From: an uncultured Kiloniella sp. | Lineage (GTDB): Bacteria > Pseudomonadota > Alphaproteobacteria > Kiloniellales > Kiloniellaceae | Length of the DNA: 54,697 nt | NCBI RefSeq assembly: GCF_937128705.1 | Contig: NZ_CAKZMP010000098.1 | Span: forward strand, 1-54,697 | Direction: 5' to 3' | Shown here: piece by piece, positions 25,616-34,860 of the stretch | Layout: each line of letters begins with the position of its first letter | Numbering within the stretch: the stretch's first letter is position 1 | Notes under the pieces: model-generated | The model's input: only the letters and a program-made list of their open reading frames with translations | Told to the model about the DNA's origin: nothing | Database searches by the model: none | Made by a program: the position numbers and the translations under genes

Positions 25616-26443
25616 ATGGACGCACTCCTTTCCACAGATCTGCTTATTCTAGCAGCTATCCTATTGGCCACAGGCGTTGTTGCCGGGCTGATTGCCGGCC
25701 TTTTAGGCGTCGGCGGCGGCATTGTTATCGTTCCCGTTCTATATCACCTTTTCAGTCTAATAGGTGTCGACGAGTCCGTTCGCATGCACACCGCCGTTGG
25801 GACGTCATTGGCAACTATTCTTGTCACTGGTTTTGCCTCTGCCCGTTCTCATTATGCCAAAGGAGCTGTAGATACAGACCTCTTGAAAAGCTGGGGGCCT
25901 GCCATTGCGATTGGCGTCTTGATCGGGGTTGTTGTCGGCGGAAATATTGGCTCGGAAGCTTTGATTGCAGTCTTTGCAGTCATAGCGTTAGTCGTCGCTA
26001 TGAATATGGCTTTCCGTCCTGAAGGTGCACATATTTCAGATCAGCTTCCCGGCTCCCCCTTTAAACAACTAATCGGGGTTTTCATCGGCGGAATATCGGT
26101 GTTAATGGGGATCGGCGGCGGAACCTTGTCTGTACCTATTCTCACCCTTTTTAACTACCCTATTCGCAAAGCTGTTGCGACGGCTTCTGCCATCGGTCTT
26201 ATCATCGCGGTTCCCGGCTTTCTTGGTTATATTTATTACGGTTTGGGACTACCCGGAAGACCAGACTTCTCACTCGGCTATGTAAACCTGATTGGCTTTG
26301 CTCTGATTATCCCTACATCAGGGTTCTTTGCCCCAATCGGCGCGAAGATTGCCCATGCGATCCCGCCAAAACTTCTTAGACTGTCTTTTGCTTTTTTCCT
26401 CTTCATCACAAGCTTGCGCATGATACATGACTTGCTAACATAA
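25616..26443 (+). CDS. TSUP family transporter (TauE/SafE)
   Basis: The 275-residue integral membrane protein has about eight hydrophobic segments in two repeats, each opening with the TSUP glycine motif (GLLGVGGGIVIVPVLY near residues 28-43; GISVLMGIGGGTLSVPIL near 157-174). TSUP proteins export sulfite, sulfoacetate or organic acids, or import small anions. The gene directly precedes a FadR-type regulator (39 bases apart) and follows the TTGGT-N3-ACCAA operators, so a small carboxylate or sulfonate linked to that regulator is the likely cargo. The ribosome site is weak. Confidence 0.9.
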   Translation: MDALLSTDLLILAAILLATGVVAGLIAGLLGVGGGIVIVPVLYHLFSLIGVDESVRMHTAVGTSLATILVTGFASARSHYAKGAVDTDLLKSWGPAIAIGVLIGVVVGGNIGSEALIAVFAVIALVVAMNMAFRPEGAHISDQLPGSPFKQLIGVFIGGISVLMGIGGGTLSVPILTLFNYPIRKAVATASAIGLIIAVPGFLGYIYYGLGLPGRPDFSLGYVNLIGFALIIPTSGFFAPIGAKIAHAIPPKLLRLSFAFFLFITSLRMIHDLLT

Positions 26444-26482
26444 GAACGCTGCCTTAGAAGGCAGTTAAGGGAGAGCACAAGT

Positions 26483-27220
26483 ATGACAGAGCAAAGTCAA
26501 TCTACGACGCTAGAGCAAGAAACTGAAACGAACGATAATTCAGTTTCAACAGTGCGCGCCTATGAAGACGTTATCGCCAAGATCAGAAAGTTGATCAGCG
26601 ATGAAGACATGGGCCCTGGGGACGCGCTTCCTTCCGAACGACGTCTATCTGACTTGTTTTCTGTCTCACGCCATTCTGTCCGTGAAGCCATTCGTGTCTT
26701 ACAAGAACAAGGTGTCCTAGCGCCGAAACGTGGAAGTGGCAACTACATCAGATCTTCAACAAGGGAAGAGCTAACCCGCGCTTTGTCCTCTTTGGTTTCT
26801 GGGGATGCAAGACGTCTTTTCGAAGTCTTCCAACTGCGTGAATTAATCGAGCCGCAAATTACCGCTCTTGCTGCAGAAATGATCCTGCCGGAACAATTAG
26901 CGGAAATGGATCAGCTTCTGAGAACTCAGATGACGACGGAAGATCTAAGTGAACTTCAAAAGATCGACAGGAGCTTTCACGCACTCATCGCCAAGGCAAC
27001 TGGGAATACGCTCCTATCTGATCTCATGGACAAGATCAGCGCATCTATAGACCCATCCCGTACCGAGGGGCATCAAAGTGAAGAACGTCGTGTTGCTTCC
27101 ATCACCGGTCACTGCCGGATCTTAGCTGCGCTTCAGGCCCATGAACCCGATGCCGCAGCCGAAGCAATGCGGGACCATATCAACGATATAAAACACGCGG
27201 TTTCACCCGATACCCCATAA
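26483..27220 (+). CDS. FadR-subfamily GntR transcriptional regulator
   Basis: The 245-residue protein has a winged helix at about 23-95 (GDALPSERRLSDLFSVSRHSV, REAIRVLQEQGVLAPKRGSGNYI) and an FCD ligand domain (about 105-240) with FEVFQLRELIEPQITALAAEM, RSFHALIAKATGN and ITGHCRILAALQAHEPDAAAEAMRDHI, where the Asp and His residues usually bind a metal and an organic acid. It resembles PdhR/LldR/GlcC regulators, which respond to pyruvate, lactate or glycolate. TTAAGGGAGA lies before the ATG. It follows the TSUP gene and converges on the FMN glutamate-synthase-type gene, with only four bases between stops. Confidence 0.92.
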   Translation: MTEQSQSTTLEQETETNDNSVSTVRAYEDVIAKIRKLISDEDMGPGDALPSERRLSDLFSVSRHSVREAIRVLQEQGVLAPKRGSGNYIRSSTREELTRALSSLVSGDARRLFEVFQLRELIEPQITALAAEMILPEQLAEMDQLLRTQMTTEDLSELQKIDRSFHALIAKATGNTLLSDLMDKISASIDPSRTEGHQSEERRVASITGHCRILAALQAHEPDAAAEAMRDHINDIKHAVSPDTP

Positions 27221-27224
27221 AACT

Positions 27225-28730
27225 CTATTCAGCAGCCAATACCGTTGGATAAGGATAAAGCACATCCATCGCGACACTACGCCCTGTATCAAGAACGATC
27301 CGCGCATGATAACGCTTCAAGGCCCGCGCATCTGCCGCACCACAACTATGGGCAATGATTCCCACTTCTTTACGCATATTCTCGGCATAGCTGGCAACCC
27401 GTACTGACTTCGTTTCAGGGTCCAGACCAAATTGTAGTTTTTTATTGTGAGTAGTGATTCCTGTCGGGCATGTATTCTTATTGCATTGCAACGCCTGAAT
27501 ACACCCAAGCGCGAACATAAATCCACGCGCAGAGTTGACAAAATCTGCCCCTGCGCAATAGGCCCACGCCACATCAGACGGGTTAATCATTTTACCACTG
27601 GCACAAACTTTAATACGATCACGCAGCCCATGCCTGATCAGGGTATCGACCACATGAGGTAAGCTTTCCCGCAAAGGCACCCCCATGTTATCAATCAAGC
27701 TCATCGGGGCTGCCCCAGTCCCCCCGTCAGCACTATCAATTGTGATAAAATCGGGGGCGCTTTCAATACCTCGTTTTTTGATTTCCTCGCACAGGTTATC
27801 AAAAAAACCATAGGTCCCGACAACCATTTTAAAGCCAACAGGTTTCCCCGTTGTATCACGGATGTAAGCAAGCATATCCAGAAGTTCGCTCTCGGATTTC
27901 ACTTCTGGATGACGATTTGGACTGATGGCAGATTGCCCTATAGGAATACCACGGATTTTGGAGATTTCTTCGGTGACCTTTTCTCCGGGTAAAATGCCTC
28001 CTTTCCCCGGTTTAGCCCCCTGTGAAAGCTTTAGCTCAAACATTTTAACCTGGTCATGCGCTGCAATTTCCAGAAGCTTGTCTTCGTCAAAACCACCTTC
28101 GGGCTTGCGAACACCAAACTTGGCGGTTCCAATCTGAAACACAATATCGGCCCCACCTTCCAGATGATAAGGCGACAAGCCGCCCTCGCCTGTATTCAAC
28201 CAGATACCAGCCTTCTTGGCCCCTTTTGATAAAGCCCGCACAGCCGGAATAGAAATCGCGCCATAACTCATCCCTGAAATGTTAAAAATACTATCTGTTT
28301 CATATGGTTGCTGACAATAAGGGCCAATGATCACGTTACCGGGTTCAATAGCGTCTTCCGCCTGTGTCGGGAAAGGACAGTTCACAAAGAAAACCGTTCC
28401 CGCAGGCCTGAGATCACGGGTAGAACCAAAGGCCACGGTGGAATCAACATTCTTAGCCGCACGATAAACCCAGGATCTTTCAGCACGATTGAAGGGCATT
28501 TCTTCGCGGTCCAAGGCAAAGAAATACTGGCGAAAGAACTCCCCCAGATGCTCAAAGAAATAACGAAAACGTGCAATGACAGGATAATTTCGACGCAGTG
28601 TACTCTCTGTCTGCGTTACATCAGTGATGTAGGCATAAATCAACCACAGAAACCCGGCCCCGACAGCCGTTATAAAAAGAAAAGAGAGAAGCTCCAGAAA
28701 GGTGACAACGAAGTCAGGTATCTGTTCCAT
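27225..28730 (-). CDS. membrane-anchored FMN-binding glutamate synthase family protein
   Basis: The protein of 501 residues has one N-terminal membrane segment (about 10-34, FLELLSFLFITAVGAGFLWLIYAYI), then the FMN/ferredoxin domain of glutamate synthase (PF01645): ISGMSYGAISIPAVRALSKGAKKAG, the EGGLSPYH motif, DSADGGTGAAP, and a cysteine cluster CIQALQCNKNTCPTGI that normally ligates a 3Fe-4S centre. It lacks glutaminase and FAD domains, so it is not a full glutamate synthase. Relatives include the large subunit of N-methylglutamate synthase and many uncharacterised membrane-anchored proteins. GGGGAG precedes ATG 28730. It is apparently monocistronic. The reaction is unknown. Confidence 0.86.
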   Translation of the reverse strand: MEQIPDFVVTFLELLSFLFITAVGAGFLWLIYAYITDVTQTESTLRRNYPVIARFRYFFEHLGEFFRQYFFALDREEMPFNRAERSWVYRAAKNVDSTVAFGSTRDLRPAGTVFFVNCPFPTQAEDAIEPGNVIIGPYCQQPYETDSIFNISGMSYGAISIPAVRALSKGAKKAGIWLNTGEGGLSPYHLEGGADIVFQIGTAKFGVRKPEGGFDEDKLLEIAAHDQVKMFELKLSQGAKPGKGGILPGEKVTEEISKIRGIPIGQSAISPNRHPEVKSESELLDMLAYIRDTTGKPVGFKMVVGTYGFFDNLCEEIKKRGIESAPDFITIDSADGGTGAAPMSLIDNMGVPLRESLPHVVDTLIRHGLRDRIKVCASGKMINPSDVAWAYCAGADFVNSARGFMFALGCIQALQCNKNTCPTGITTHNKKLQFGLDPETKSVRVASYAENMRKEVGIIAHSCGAADARALKRYHARIVLDTGRSVAMDVLYPYPTVLAAE

Positions 28731-28867
28731 TAAAATCTCTCCCCATTATAATTTTCATTACAAAACTATAATAGGAAAACTCTCTTAAAAGCCAGTCACA
28801 AGAAAAGTAGCCGTTTGTGACAGCATAAATTTTATGCCTTTCCTATCTCATACATAGTAAATTACCC

Positions 28868-28903
28868 AAAAATAAAAGCGCTGGAAAACCAACACTTTTA
28901 TTT
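28868..28903 (-). terminator. intrinsic terminator of the branched-chain dehydrogenase operon
   Basis: On the minus strand AAATAAAAG and CTTTTATTT arms enclose a TGG/CCA inner stem with an internal mismatch, followed by a T-rich tail (TTTTATTTTTGGG). It lies about 50 bases beyond the lpdA stop. Confidence 0.7.
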
Positions 28904-28953
28904 CGAGTATTTCTTCTAAATGCCTTTTCAATATAGGCGCATTCAGATCATGA

Positions 28954-30348
28954 CTAAATATGTAATGCATGTCCCAAGGTTTTAAGGGCGGCCTCTTGAA
29001 AGGCTTCGCTTTGTGTTGGGTGGGCGTGGATTGTTCCGGCGATATCTTCCAGACGCGCGCCCATTTCAAGGGCCAGCGCAAAACCTGCCGACATTTCGGA
29101 AACACCTGCACCGACGGCCTGAATACCAAGAACCAGATGATTATCTGCCCGGGCAACGATGCGGACAAACCCTTCTTCGCGTTCGGCAGACATGGCACGA
29201 CCATTGGCCTGAAACGGGAAGAGATCCTCTTTAATCTCATGTCCCAACTTCTTGGCCTCTACCGGGGACAATCCTGCCGTTACGATTTCCGGGTCGGTAA
29301 AGCAAACCGCAGGAATACAAACTTTATCCCAAACGCGTTTTTCCCCGGCAATGATTTCAGCAACCATTTCTCCTTGCGCCATGGCACGATGGGCAAGCAT
29401 TGGTTCCCCGGTAACATCACCAATCGCAAAAGTTCCACGCATAGATGTTTCACACTTATCATTGATATGAATGAAAGGTCCATCCATACGCAAGTCAATC
29501 TCTTCCAAACCCCAGCCTTCAGTTACAGGCTTTCGCCCGACAGTAACCAGAATTTTATCTGCCGTGACCTTAACGTCAGTGCCTGCACTATTCTCAACAA
29601 GCAAGGAATTCCCTTTTGTGGAAAGTCCCTTTGCTTTGGCATTGGTCATGACCTTGATACCAAGACTGCTTAATCGCTTGTTTATTGGACGCACCAAATC
29701 TTTGTCATACTGTGGCAAAACAGATTTAGCCGCCTCGACAACCGTTACCTTCGCCCCCAGTTTTGCATAGGCAATACCAAGCTCAAGCCCGATATACCCG
29801 CCACCAACAACAGCCAACTTTTCTGGCACTTCGGTTAACGACAGGGCCTCCGTTGAAGAAATAACCTTATCCCCGAAAGGTAGAAAAGGCAGTTCCACTG
29901 GCTTGGAACCTGTGGCAATCACGACGTATTCAGCCCGTATGATCTGCGGCCCTGTCGGCGTGGCGACCTCTACAGTTTTACCATCGCGGAACTTGGCCCA
30001 ACCTTCGACAGTCTTAACCCCGTGCTTTTTTAAAAGCCCGGCAACACCAGAATTCAGGCGGCTGACAATGCCGTCTTTCCATTCCATTGTCTGTGCAAGA
30101 TCAATAGAGGGTTTTGTCGTCGAAATCCCAAGCGCATTTTCGCCTGATAAATGAGCGACTTTATCGAACTCCTCTGCGGTATGTATCAAAGCTTTTGACG
30201 GAATACAACCAACATTCAAACAGGTTCCACCGGGTTTTCCCGCCTCGATAACAACCGTATCTATCCCCAACTGCCCCGCGCGAATGGCACAGATATATCC
30301 ACCAGGACCTGCTCCGATCACGAGAAGCTTTGTTTTAATTTCCTTCAC
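28954..30348 (-). CDS. lpdA: dihydrolipoyl dehydrogenase (E3 of branched-chain 2-oxoacid dehydrogenase)
   Basis: E3 reoxidises the dihydrolipoyl arm of E2 using FAD and NAD. The 464-residue protein has the FAD motif VIGAGPGGYICAIRA, the redox-active disulfide Cys43/Cys48 in GGTCLNVGCIPSK, the NAD motif VVGGGYIGLELG and the C-terminal catalytic pair His443/Glu448 (HAHPTQSE). It is the last gene of the four-gene operon, starting three bases after the E2 stop, and is followed by a terminator. Confidence 0.95.
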   Translation of the reverse strand: MKEIKTKLLVIGAGPGGYICAIRAGQLGIDTVVIEAGKPGGTCLNVGCIPSKALIHTAEEFDKVAHLSGENALGISTTKPSIDLAQTMEWKDGIVSRLNSGVAGLLKKHGVKTVEGWAKFRDGKTVEVATPTGPQIIRAEYVVIATGSKPVELPFLPFGDKVISSTEALSLTEVPEKLAVVGGGYIGLELGIAYAKLGAKVTVVEAAKSVLPQYDKDLVRPINKRLSSLGIKVMTNAKAKGLSTKGNSLLVENSAGTDVKVTADKILVTVGRKPVTEGWGLEEIDLRMDGPFIHINDKCETSMRGTFAIGDVTGEPMLAHRAMAQGEMVAEIIAGEKRVWDKVCIPAVCFTDPEIVTAGLSPVEAKKLGHEIKEDLFPFQANGRAMSAEREEGFVRIVARADNHLVLGIQAVGAGVSEMSAGFALALEMGARLEDIAGTIHAHPTQSEAFQEAALKTLGHALHI

Positions 30349-30351
30349 GGC

Positions 30352-31671
30352 TTAGCCCTCCATAAAAATCATTGCCGGGGTTTCAAGCAGGGATTTAATC
30401 CGTTGCACAAAAACGGCCGCATCCCAGCCATCAATAACCCTGTGGTCAAAGCTGGAAGAAATATTCATCATCTTACGTGGCACAAAATCGTTCCCATCCC
30501 ACATAGGACGTACAGACATTTTGTTAACCCCAAGAATAGCGACTTCCGGATGATTAATAACAGGTGTAGTTGCAATAGCCCCCAAAGGCCCAAGCGATGT
30601 AATGGTAATGGTCGATCCACTTAACTCTTCGCGTGTTGCGGTCCCTGCTTTGGATGCAGCTGCTAGACGATTGACTTCTGCCGCACAGCCCCAGACATCC
30701 CTTGCTTCCGCATGTTTTATAACGGGCACCACCAATCCGTTCGGTGTTTGTGCAGCCATGCCAATATGGACACCGCCGTATTGATGAACAACACCCGCCT
30801 CGTCATCAAAAATTGCGTTGAGGTTAGGTTGTTCAGCGACAGCCTTGACCAATGCCCGCATCAAGAACGGCAAAAGTGTCAGCTTTGGATGATCTTCAGA
30901 TCTGCTCTTGTTCAATGTCGCACGCAATTCTTCTAACGCCGTCATATCGACTTCTTCGACAATCGTAATATGCGGTATGCGCGATTTGGAAATCGACATC
31001 TTTTCCGCAATTTTACGACGTAAACCTACGATCTTGACTTCCGAGACCGACGTATTGGGGACAAGCCCCCCTTTTGGATGAACCGCAACACTGCTGCCAT
31101 CAAAATAAGTATCCAGATCTTCGTGGGTAATGCGTCCGGCTGGCCCCGTTCCCGTGACTTGCCGAAGATCAACACCACCGTCCTGTGCACGTTTTCGAAT
31201 GGCCGGAGATGCAATAGGCTTCTCCCCTTCTGCTCTGGCAGGACCAATAGACTGTTTACGGACTTGAGATGCCGATGGCTTTTCTATCTCCACCTTTGTC
31301 TTTGGCGGCTCAACAACAAAAACTTGTTCTTGTTTACGAGACGCCTTCTTCTCTGCTTTTCCCGACTTAGGAGTTTCAGGTTCAACAGATAGAGGTTTTG
31401 ACGCGCTATCCTCTGTAGTGTTCCCCTCACCATCAACTTCTAGTTTGATAATCGGGGCACCAACCGACATTACATCTCCAGGCTCGGCCCCAAGCCAAAT
31501 AACACGACCATCCACAGGGGATGGAATTTCGACCGTTGCCTTGTCAGTCATCACAGCGGCAAGGACAGCATCTTCCTGAACCACATCGCCAACTGAGACT
31601 TCCCACTCGACGATCTCGGCTTCCGCAACACCTTCGCCAACATCAGGAAGCTTGATTACATATTCACCCAT
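30352..31671 (-). CDS. bkdB: branched-chain 2-oxoacid dehydrogenase E2 (dihydrolipoyl transacylase)
   Basis: E2 carries the acyl group on a lipoyl lysine and transfers it to CoA. The 439-residue protein has one lipoyl domain (about 3-78, Lys44 in MTDKATVEIPSP), a Lys/Glu/Ser-rich linker, a peripheral-subunit-binding domain (about 150-190: ASPAIRKRAQDGGVDLRQVTG) and the 2-oxoacid dehydrogenase acyltransferase domain with the catalytic His410 motif FDHRVIDGWDA. The single lipoyl domain and IGMAAQTPNGLVVPVI segment fit branched-chain E2. It lies between E1beta and E3 with three-base gaps. Confidence 0.94.
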   Translation of the reverse strand: MGEYVIKLPDVGEGVAEAEIVEWEVSVGDVVQEDAVLAAVMTDKATVEIPSPVDGRVIWLGAEPGDVMSVGAPIIKLEVDGEGNTTEDSASKPLSVEPETPKSGKAEKKASRKQEQVFVVEPPKTKVEIEKPSASQVRKQSIGPARAEGEKPIASPAIRKRAQDGGVDLRQVTGTGPAGRITHEDLDTYFDGSSVAVHPKGGLVPNTSVSEVKIVGLRRKIAEKMSISKSRIPHITIVEEVDMTALEELRATLNKSRSEDHPKLTLLPFLMRALVKAVAEQPNLNAIFDDEAGVVHQYGGVHIGMAAQTPNGLVVPVIKHAEARDVWGCAAEVNRLAAASKAGTATREELSGSTITITSLGPLGAIATTPVINHPEVAILGVNKMSVRPMWDGNDFVPRKMMNISSSFDHRVIDGWDAAVFVQRIKSLLETPAMIFMEG

Positions 31672-31674
31672 TGA

Positions 31675-32688
31675 TCAGGCCTCCATCACTTGTTTTAACG
31701 CACGGCTTACTCTGTCCGGTCCGGGAAAATAAGCCCATTCCTGCGCATGAGGATAAGGAGTGTCCCAGCCTGTCACCCGTTGGATTGGAGCTTCGAGATG
31801 ATAGAAACAGGTTTCCTGAACACGAGAGAGAAGTTCGGCACCAAAACCAGATGTCAGCGTAGCTTCGTGAACAACAACACAACGTCCCGTCTTTTTAACC
31901 GACGCGATGATTGTCTCTTCATCCAGAGGTAACAGACACCGCAGATCAATTATCTCCGCATCAATTCCGGTTTCTTTGGCCGCAGCTTCAGCAACATGAA
32001 CCATGGTGCCATAAGCAATAATTGTAACATCTGCTCCCTCACGGGTCACTTTGGCTTTGCCCAATGGAACATTATAGTACCCATCCGGCACTTCACCCAT
32101 CTCATGTTTCGACCAAGGAGTTACCGGCTGGTCATGGTGACCATCAAAAGGCCCGTTATAAAGGCGCTTTGGTTCCAGATAGATAACGGGGTCATCATCC
32201 TCTATCGCCGAAATCAGAAGACCTTTGGCATCTGCAGGGTTGGAAGGCACAACAACCTTTAGGCCCGATACCTGGGTAAAGACCGCTTCGGGGCTTTGAC
32301 TGTGTGTTTGTCCCCCAAAGATACCACCGCCCGTCGGCATTCTGATTGTTATCGGTGCCGTAAAATCGCCCGCAGAGCGATAGCGCAACCGCGCAGCTTC
32401 CGAGACGATCTGGTCATAAGCTGGGTAAACATAATCAGCAAACTGGACCTCTACGCAAGGCCGCAAACCATAGGCCGCCATACCAATTGCCGCACCGACA
32501 ATCCCGGATTCATTGATCGGAGCATCAAAGCAGCGGTTCTTACCGTATTTTTCCTGCAATCCGTGAGTACAGCGAAAGACACCCCCGAAGTACCCAACGT
32601 CTTCACCAAAGACAACCACGTCGTCATTTTTTCCCATCATGACATCCATTGCATCACGGATGGCTTCAATCATCGTCATTCTGCTCAT
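31675..32688 (-). CDS. bkdA2: branched-chain 2-oxoacid dehydrogenase E1 beta subunit
   Basis: The 337-residue protein is the transketolase-like pyrimidine-binding beta chain of a heterotetrameric E1. It starts MSRMTMIEAIRDAMDVMM and has the FGEDVGYFGGVFRCTHGL motif, NESGIVGAAIGMAAYGLRP, RMPTGGGIFGGQTHSQSPEA and the C-terminal transketolase domain (IDLRCLLPLDEETI, HEATLTSGFGAE). It decarboxylates branched 2-oxoacids from valine, leucine and isoleucine together with the alpha chain. The alpha gene ends three bases before its ATG, indicating tight coupling. Confidence 0.95.
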   Translation of the reverse strand: MSRMTMIEAIRDAMDVMMGKNDDVVVFGEDVGYFGGVFRCTHGLQEKYGKNRCFDAPINESGIVGAAIGMAAYGLRPCVEVQFADYVYPAYDQIVSEAARLRYRSAGDFTAPITIRMPTGGGIFGGQTHSQSPEAVFTQVSGLKVVVPSNPADAKGLLISAIEDDDPVIYLEPKRLYNGPFDGHHDQPVTPWSKHEMGEVPDGYYNVPLGKAKVTREGADVTIIAYGTMVHVAEAAAKETGIDAEIIDLRCLLPLDEETIIASVKKTGRCVVVHEATLTSGFGAELLSRVQETCFYHLEAPIQRVTGWDTPYPHAQEWAYFPGPDRVSRALKQVMEA

Positions 32689-32691
32689 GAA

Positions 32692-33924
<1,233 letters not shown>

Positions 33925-34173
33925 CTATTTTTCTCCGGCAATATATTTCCCCTGGCAAGATATCTATCTCTGGCACTTGTCGCTCCCTAGGTTCAGCCCT
34001 TTTTGCCGATTTCGGCTTGTTTTTAATTACACCATTAATCTCAAGTGCAATCTGGGGCGTAATCTCTGTCAGTAATTATGACATATTATCGCTGGTGATT
34101 ATTCCTAAAGTCATTATGATAACAGACTAATTGAGCTATTTTTCTCTAATAAATACATCTTGAGTAGTGATTT

Positions 34174-34647
34174 ATGGAACTTGATGCGATTGATATAAAG
34201 ATTTTGCGAATCCTTCAAACCGAAGGGCGAATTCGTTCTATCGACCTGGCTGAGCGTGTAGGTTTGTCGCCAACCCCCTGTGCTAGACGCGTAAAAATGC
34301 TTGAGGATGAAGGCGTTATCACGGGTTATGCCGCCCGGGTCGACCAAACCAAACTGGGGTATATGATCAACATCTTTGTTTCGGTAGAATTGGAAAAACA
34401 GGCTTCGGAGAACTTGAAAAAATTTGAAGAGGAAATAGATAAGTTTGAAGAAGTTGTAGAGTGTTACCTGATGACAGGCAGCCAAGATTTTTTGCTTAAA
34501 GTCGTCGCGACCGATCTTATGGCCTTTGAAAAATTTCTGCAGGAAAAGCTGACCCGCATTCCAACAATCCGGGCAGTAAGGTCTCGTTTTGCCCTGCGCA
34601 GCATTGTAGAGAGAAACGCGCTGCCCAGCCCTCAACGAGCGTCCTAG
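34174..34647 (+). CDS. bkdR: Lrp/AsnC-type regulator, probable activator of the bkd operon
   Basis: The 157-residue protein has an N-terminal AsnC helix-turn-helix (LDAIDIKILRILQTEGR, IRSIDLAERVGLSPTPCARRVKMLEDEGVI) and a C-terminal RAM domain (IFVSVELEKQAS, VVECYLMTGSQDFLLKVVATDLMAFEKFLQEKL). Divergent orientation from the branched-chain dehydrogenase operon is the arrangement of Pseudomonas BkdR, an Lrp-like activator that responds to branched-chain amino acids. The shared 249-base region contains an imperfect inverted repeat around 34073-34126 that could be an Lrp site; this is weak evidence. Confidence 0.88.
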   Translation: MELDAIDIKILRILQTEGRIRSIDLAERVGLSPTPCARRVKMLEDEGVITGYAARVDQTKLGYMINIFVSVELEKQASENLKKFEEEIDKFEEVVECYLMTGSQDFLLKVVATDLMAFEKFLQEKLTRIPTIRAVRSRFALRSIVERNALPSPQRAS

Positions 34648-34796
34648 AAATGCAAATACCCAACCAAAGTTAAGCACTCTGTACATTGTTGCTCCTGTAG
34701 CGATGCCCCAAGAACCTATCGATCACCCGTTATACACAACTACCGTATAAGTTGATCATGAACGTTATAGTACCATCGCTTAAACAAAAGAGATAC

Positions 34797-34832
34797 GAAA
34801 ATGGCCACCACAAAATTGTGATGGCCATTTTA
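34797..34832. terminator. bidirectional intrinsic terminator
   Basis: AAAATGGCCA pairs with TGGCCATTTT, extended inside by CAC/GTG, with T-rich tails on both strands. It separates the Lrp-type gene from the convergent kinase-like gene. Confidence 0.88.
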
Positions 34833-34860
34833 AATCCTGCAGAATGTATCTCTTATATTT

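Noticed and set aside
25432-26022. Plus-strand frame of about 196 codons before and inside the TSUP gene
   Set aside because: It overlaps the TSUP gene out of frame and gives a Cys/Arg/Ser-rich product with no family features.
28848-29240. Minus-strand frame overlapping the end of lpdA
   Set aside because: It is in a different frame of the same strand as a clear dihydrolipoyl dehydrogenase, with a biased basic composition.
34114-34686. Minus-strand frame of about 190 codons over the Lrp-type gene
   Set aside because: It lies antisense to a clear Lrp/AsnC regulator and has no recognisable domain.
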